Shown: positions 15,293 through 17,606 of the stretch, piece by piece
How the letters are laid out: each line of letters starts with the position of its first letter
How positions within the stretch are numbered: the stretch's first letter is position 1
Assembly (NCBI GenBank): GCA_964585575.1
Contig: CAZPEM010000065.1
Coordinates: 1-17,606 of the forward strand
Source of the DNA: UBA4655 sp964585575
Lineage (GTDB): Bacteria > Planctomycetota > Planctomycetia > Pirellulales > UBA1268
Reading direction: 5' to 3'
Length of the DNA: 17,606 bases
The notes under the pieces: generated by a model
Database searches by the model: none
The model's input: only the letters and a program-made list of their open reading frames with translations
Told to the model about the DNA's origin: nothing
Translations under genes and position numbers: made by a program

Positions 15293-16177
15293 GTCGGGCC
15301 GCGGCCCACCCCCATCCGGTCTCGAGAAGTCGGGCCGCACTGGCCGTTCAAGTCCGGGCGACGGCCTCGTCATCCCAAGATCACCCGGCCGCAAGGATGG
15401 CGAGGGACGCGTGGCAAAACCGCCGCCGGGGCGGCTGGCGGCACCGGGCAACGGCGACGGGCGGGTCAGTCCGGCCGGACCGCCGACGCCGGGAACGCCA
15501 AATCCGGGTGCGGGCTTGGTGGGAATGCCACCGACGGGCGGCCGAATCTCTCCAACACCGGGTCGCGTCTGAAACGAAGGCCTGGTCATCGGGCCGGCCG
15601 GTGACGGGCGCGAAGGAACGGTCGGCCTGTCGGCAACGCTCGGGAGAGACGGTCGGGCCAGATTTGGCCGACCGAGATCCCCGCTCGGCCGTTGGAACGC
15701 CGGTCGCTGCATGCCGCCGGGAATGCCAGCCATGCCCGGCGACGGTCGGGTCATGGCTTGAGACGGTCGGGTCATGGCTTGAGGCAGTCCGCCGGGGCCC
15801 TGCGGACCCGCGGGCCCAGGCGAGGGCCGGGTCTGCGGAAGCTGGGGACGACCGACGTTGGCGGGCATCTGCGGCCGCGGGGACGGCATCGGACGGGCCA
15901 TCGGCACCTGCGGCCGGTTCATTGTCGGTGCGGGACGTGCCATCGGTGCAGGCGATGGCCGAGCCATTGGCCTCGCCGGCCGGGCACCGCCCGCGCCGAC
16001 GTGACCCATCGCCGGGCGGCCGCCACCGCCGCCACCGCCACCGCCGCCACGGCCCGCCGCCGGCCTCGCCGCTGCGTCGTGCATCGCAAGGCAGCAGCAT
16101 GCCGCCACGATGCCGCCCAGCACCAGGTTGGCCCCGCAGATCCTCCGCGAACCGCCAGCGATCCGACGCACGTTCAT
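15231..16177 (-). CDS. Trp/Asn/Gly-rich TPR protein, N-terminal part (Pro/Arg/Gly-rich, exported)
   Basis: The 5' part (315 codons) of the gene continued at 13720-15130. ATG 16177 is chosen because GGAG (16186-16189) lies 8 bases upstream and it opens a secretion signal. The signal is an Arg-rich start, a hydrophobic stretch 'NLVLGGIVAACCCLAM', then 'HDAAARPAAGR'. V-A-A-Cys27 also fits a weak lipobox, so either ordinary cleavage near residue 37 or lipidation is possible. A run of ten Gly follows. The rest is Pro/Arg-rich low complexity with recurrent 'MTRPSP', 'ARPSP' and 'RPGIGG' units; one 21-base unit (15741-15761) is duplicated exactly at 15762-15782. No folded domain is seen before the gap. 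That both parts are one gene is inferred from strand, order, composition and similar planctomycete architectures. Confidence 0.82.
15741..15782 (-). repeat. 21-base exact duplication (QAMTRPS)
   Basis: GACGGTCGGGTCATGGCTTG plus A is present twice back to back, at 15741-15761 and 15762-15782, with no mismatch. It duplicates the QAMTRPS heptad of the Pro/Arg-rich region. Confidence 0.92.
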
Positions 16178-16316
16178 TTCAGCCACTCCATGCACCTTCG
16201 AAAGTTTCACCTTCACAAGAGTCGTTCGAACCAGCACCCGTTTGGAAACGGAACATTCACGACGACTCCATGGCAGACCGACAGCAGAGTTGGGCAGGGC
16301 CGGCACAACAATTTCA
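16178..16316 (-). promoter_or_regulatory. intergenic leader upstream of the TPR gene
   Basis: 139 bases between the lipoprotein gene's stop and the TPR start. It holds GGAG at 16186-16189 (ribosome binding site) and an interrupted palindrome CCGTTT-GG-AAACGG (16238-16251), about 60 bases upstream of the start, where an operator could sit. CATGGAGT occurs twice on the minus strand. No firm promoter boxes. Confidence 0.4.
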
Positions 16317-17300
16317 TCAACGCCCCTCGGCGTCCGGCCGCGGCGGCTTGCGGGCGATCATGAGCTTGAAGTCGGGCTCCACCTGCCCCGCGACGACCCG
16401 GTCGGTGCCGAGGATCGTGACGTGGTCGGCGTCGGTCGGCGAGAGCGTGAGCGTCGCGCTGCCGGTCGTGCCATCCGGCAGCGTCGCGACCGACTTCACC
16501 ACCCAGCCGCCGTCATCGGGCGTCCATTCCCCCTCGCTGAAACCGCCGTCGGAGTCGAACGTCCAGGATCGGAGCGTGAGTTCGACGGCATCCCAGCCGA
16601 TCCGCTGCTGGCTTTTCGACGTCGGCTGTCCGCCGACCGAAAGGTTGTAGTCGCCGAGCAGGTAACTGCCGTCCTCACTCCAGCGGTAGGAGATCGTCGT
16701 GCGGCCTTCGGGGCTCTCATCAACCCATTCCCCCACGAGCCAGCCGAGCTGGCCGAGCATCTCCTGCGCCGATGGCGGCGGGTCGTCGGCGAATTCCCGA
16801 TACGATGCAATGAGCCATTCGCCCCCTTCTTTTTCGCGGACCGCCATGTACCTCACCCGTGCGGCGTTCGTGCCTTCGCCCGCGGTGACGAGTCGCACGC
16901 CCTCCTCGATCGCCAGGTCGTCGTCGATCGCCCGCACCGACTCCGCCTCGAGCGCAAGCTGCGCTTTTGGGAAGCGTTCGAAGAACTTTGTAAACAGCTC
17001 CCGGATCGCCTGCCGTCCGGAGTGCACGCCGCCGTTCTCGTCGACGAGTTCGCCCGACGGGGCGAACTGCGACGCGAGGCCCGCCGCGTCCGCCTTGTTG
17101 AAGGCCGCGACGGTCGCCGCATTGGCGGCGTTCACCGCGGCCGCGACGTCCGGCAACGTGCCGCTGTTCGAAGATTTGCCAACAGCCGCCGACGTGCCGA
17201 CGGCTGGCAGCGGCTTGTCGTTGGAGGGGGACCGGGACGGCGAGCATCCGGCGGCGAGCAGCACGCCGGCGGCAATCAAAAAGAGCGTCGAATGACCCAT
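16317..17300 (-). CDS. lipoprotein with NTF2-like (SgcJ/EcaC, DUF4440-like) and DUF1579-like domains
   Basis: 327 residues. Lipoprotein signal 'LFLIAAGVLLAAGC' with Cys19 as the likely lipid-modified residue; a Ser/Pro-rich linker to about 48 follows. Residues about 50-170 resemble the SgcJ/EcaC / DUF4440 branch of the NTF2-like fold ('AATVAAFNKADAAGLASQFA', 'HSGRQAIRELFTKFFERFP', 'EWLIASYREF'). Residues about 180-318 start 'MLGQLGWLVGEWVDE' and form a lipocalin-like or DUF1579-like beta barrel with many Trp. Both folds bind small ligands in other proteins, but no catalytic residues can be named, so function is open. ATG 17300 is chosen because it gives a compact lipoprotein signal; an upstream open stretch crosses the dispersed repeat and is not coding. 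Confidence 0.82.
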   Translation of the reverse strand: MGHSTLFLIAAGVLLAAGCSPSRSPSNDKPLPAVGTSAAVGKSSNSGTLPDVAAAVNAANAATVAAFNKADAAGLASQFAPSGELVDENGGVHSGRQAIRELFTKFFERFPKAQLALEAESVRAIDDDLAIEEGVRLVTAGEGTNAARVRYMAVREKEGGEWLIASYREFADDPPPSAQEMLGQLGWLVGEWVDESPEGRTTISYRWSEDGSYLLGDYNLSVGGQPTSKSQQRIGWDAVELTLRSWTFDSDGGFSEGEWTPDDGGWVVKSVATLPDGTTGSATLTLSPTDADHVTILGTDRVVAGQVEPDFKLMIARKPPRPDAEGR

Positions 17301-17395
17301 CGTGTTATTCCAAGTGAGCGGATGCTTTTCGGTGGCGTGAACCGCAGTTCCACGCATCCGATCATGTTCGTCGTTCGAGTGCAAGTGTCCGGCCT

Positions 17396-17432
17396 TCGCT
17401 TGCTTCCATGGCCCGGCGACGTGGCAGGGGCA
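17396..17432 (-). repeat. dispersed intergenic repeat (copy B)
   Basis: 37 bases matching 6547-6583 at 33 of 37 positions, same orientation. The invariant core on the minus strand is ATGGAAGCAAGCG after GCCGGGC. Unlike copy A it lacks the second palindrome arm. It lies about 95 bases upstream of the lipoprotein start, between the terminator and the gene. Confidence 0.78.
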
Positions 17433-17450
17433 CCCCCCTTCGAAAACAAA

Positions 17451-17478
17451 GCGGGCCGGACGCATGCGTCCGGCCCGC
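17451..17478 (-). terminator. strong palindromic transcription terminator
   Basis: A 28-base perfect palindrome: arm GCGGGCCGGACG (17451-17462), centre CATG, and the complementary arm (17467-17478). On the minus strand it is followed by TTTGTTTTCG, a typical intrinsic-terminator tail, and it lies about 40 bases past the stop of the Cys/Gly-repeat gene. On the plus strand TCGTTTCTC follows, so weak two-way action is possible. Confidence 0.85.
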
Positions 17479-17518
17479 TCGTTTCTCAATCATGTCCGGT
17501 CAGGGACCGGAGACGATC

Positions 17519-17606
17519 TCAGTGGCAGCGGCGATGACCGCCGCAGCCGCCGTGGCCGCCGCAGGCGCCATTGCTGCCGCCGCAGGCGCCATTGCTGCCG
17601 CCGCAG
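17519..17606 (-). CDS. Cys/Gly-rich repeat protein, C-terminal fragment (runs off the window)
   Basis: The last 29 codons including a TGA, open to the window edge. The product ends in two CGGSNGA heptads followed by 'CGGHGGCGGHRRCH', rich in Cys, Gly and His. The two heptads come from an exact 21-base duplication. The regular Cys and His spacing could bind metal or form disulphide cross-links, but the fragment is too short to assign. A terminator placed right behind the stop supports it being a real gene. Confidence 0.65.
   Translation of the reverse strand, partial: CGGSNGACGGSNGACGGHGGCGGHRRCH
17565..17606 (-). repeat. 21-base tandem repeat at the window edge (CGGSNGA)
   Basis: Two identical 21-base units, 17565-17585 and 17586-17606, each starting GCGCCATTGCTGCC on the plus strand. 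The window ends exactly at the end of the second unit, so the array may go on or may mark a contig end. Confidence 0.92.

Noticed and set aside
15231..15800. CRISPR-like array from short regular repeats
   Set aside because: Units are 21 bases with no spacers, lie in frame in a coding sequence, and encode RPGIGG or QAMTRPS peptides.
17301..17489. 63-residue N-terminal extension of the lipoprotein
   Set aside because: It would run through the terminator palindrome and the dispersed repeat and would bury the lipoprotein signal.

Overview
The window (17,606 bases, high GC) looks like chromosome of a planctomycete, probably in or near the Pirellulales. This rests on the mix of families: a BBP7-type outer-membrane beta-barrel protein, a BamB-like beta-propeller protein, an exported FG-GAP protein that begins with a planctomycete-type 'LSFERFEPRAVL' motif, a Trp/Asn/Gly-rich TPR protein, and a Cys/Gly-repeat protein. 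No rRNA, tRNA, CRISPR array, transposase or integrase was found. The sequence holds one assembly gap of exactly 100 N (15131-15230), so it is a draft scaffold. The right edge stops inside a tandem repeat.

Layout, left to right. (1) 98-4946, minus strand: a tightly packed three-gene set for a tripartite export machine, transcribed ABC transporter, then HlyD-type adaptor, then TolC-type outer-membrane channel, with overlapping stop and start codons at both junctions. The ABC protein has an intact Walker A motif, but its signature, Walker B, catalytic glutamate and H-loop are all degenerate. (2) 5095-6438, minus: a GT4-type glycosyltransferase. (3) 6439-6646: an intergenic stretch holding a strong REP-like palindrome, part of which recurs about 10.8 kb away. 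(4) 6647-10250, minus: csrA, a GT-A-like glycosyltransferase, a SolA/monomeric sarcosine oxidase-type flavoenzyme and an exported PQQ-propeller protein, closely spaced and probably co-transcribed. (5) 10251-10505: the divergent control region between csrA and the BBP7 gene. (6) 10506-11810, plus: the BBP7 protein, the only gene I support on this strand. (7) 11820-13625, minus: an exported protein with a DUF11-like domain, FG-GAP repeats and a C-terminal FKBP prolyl isomerase; its stop lies 9 bases from the BBP7 stop. (8) 13720-16177, minus: one long low-complexity TPR gene split by the assembly gap. (9) 16317-17300, minus: a lipoprotein joining an NTF2-like domain to a DUF1579-like domain. (10) 17301-17606: the second repeat copy, a strong palindromic terminator, and the 3' end of a Cys/Gly-repeat gene that runs off the window.

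Most products are predicted to act in the envelope or outside the cell: export machinery, two glycosyltransferases, outer-membrane and periplasmic proteins, a lipoprotein. CsrA is the one recognisable regulator. Substrates of the exporter and the glycosyltransferases cannot be read from the sequence. I do not see a clear-cut new defence or mobile system. The best leads are the degenerate exporter ATPase, the FG-GAP/FKBP fusion, the dispersed palindromic repeat, and the low-complexity TPR protein that the assembly could not close.
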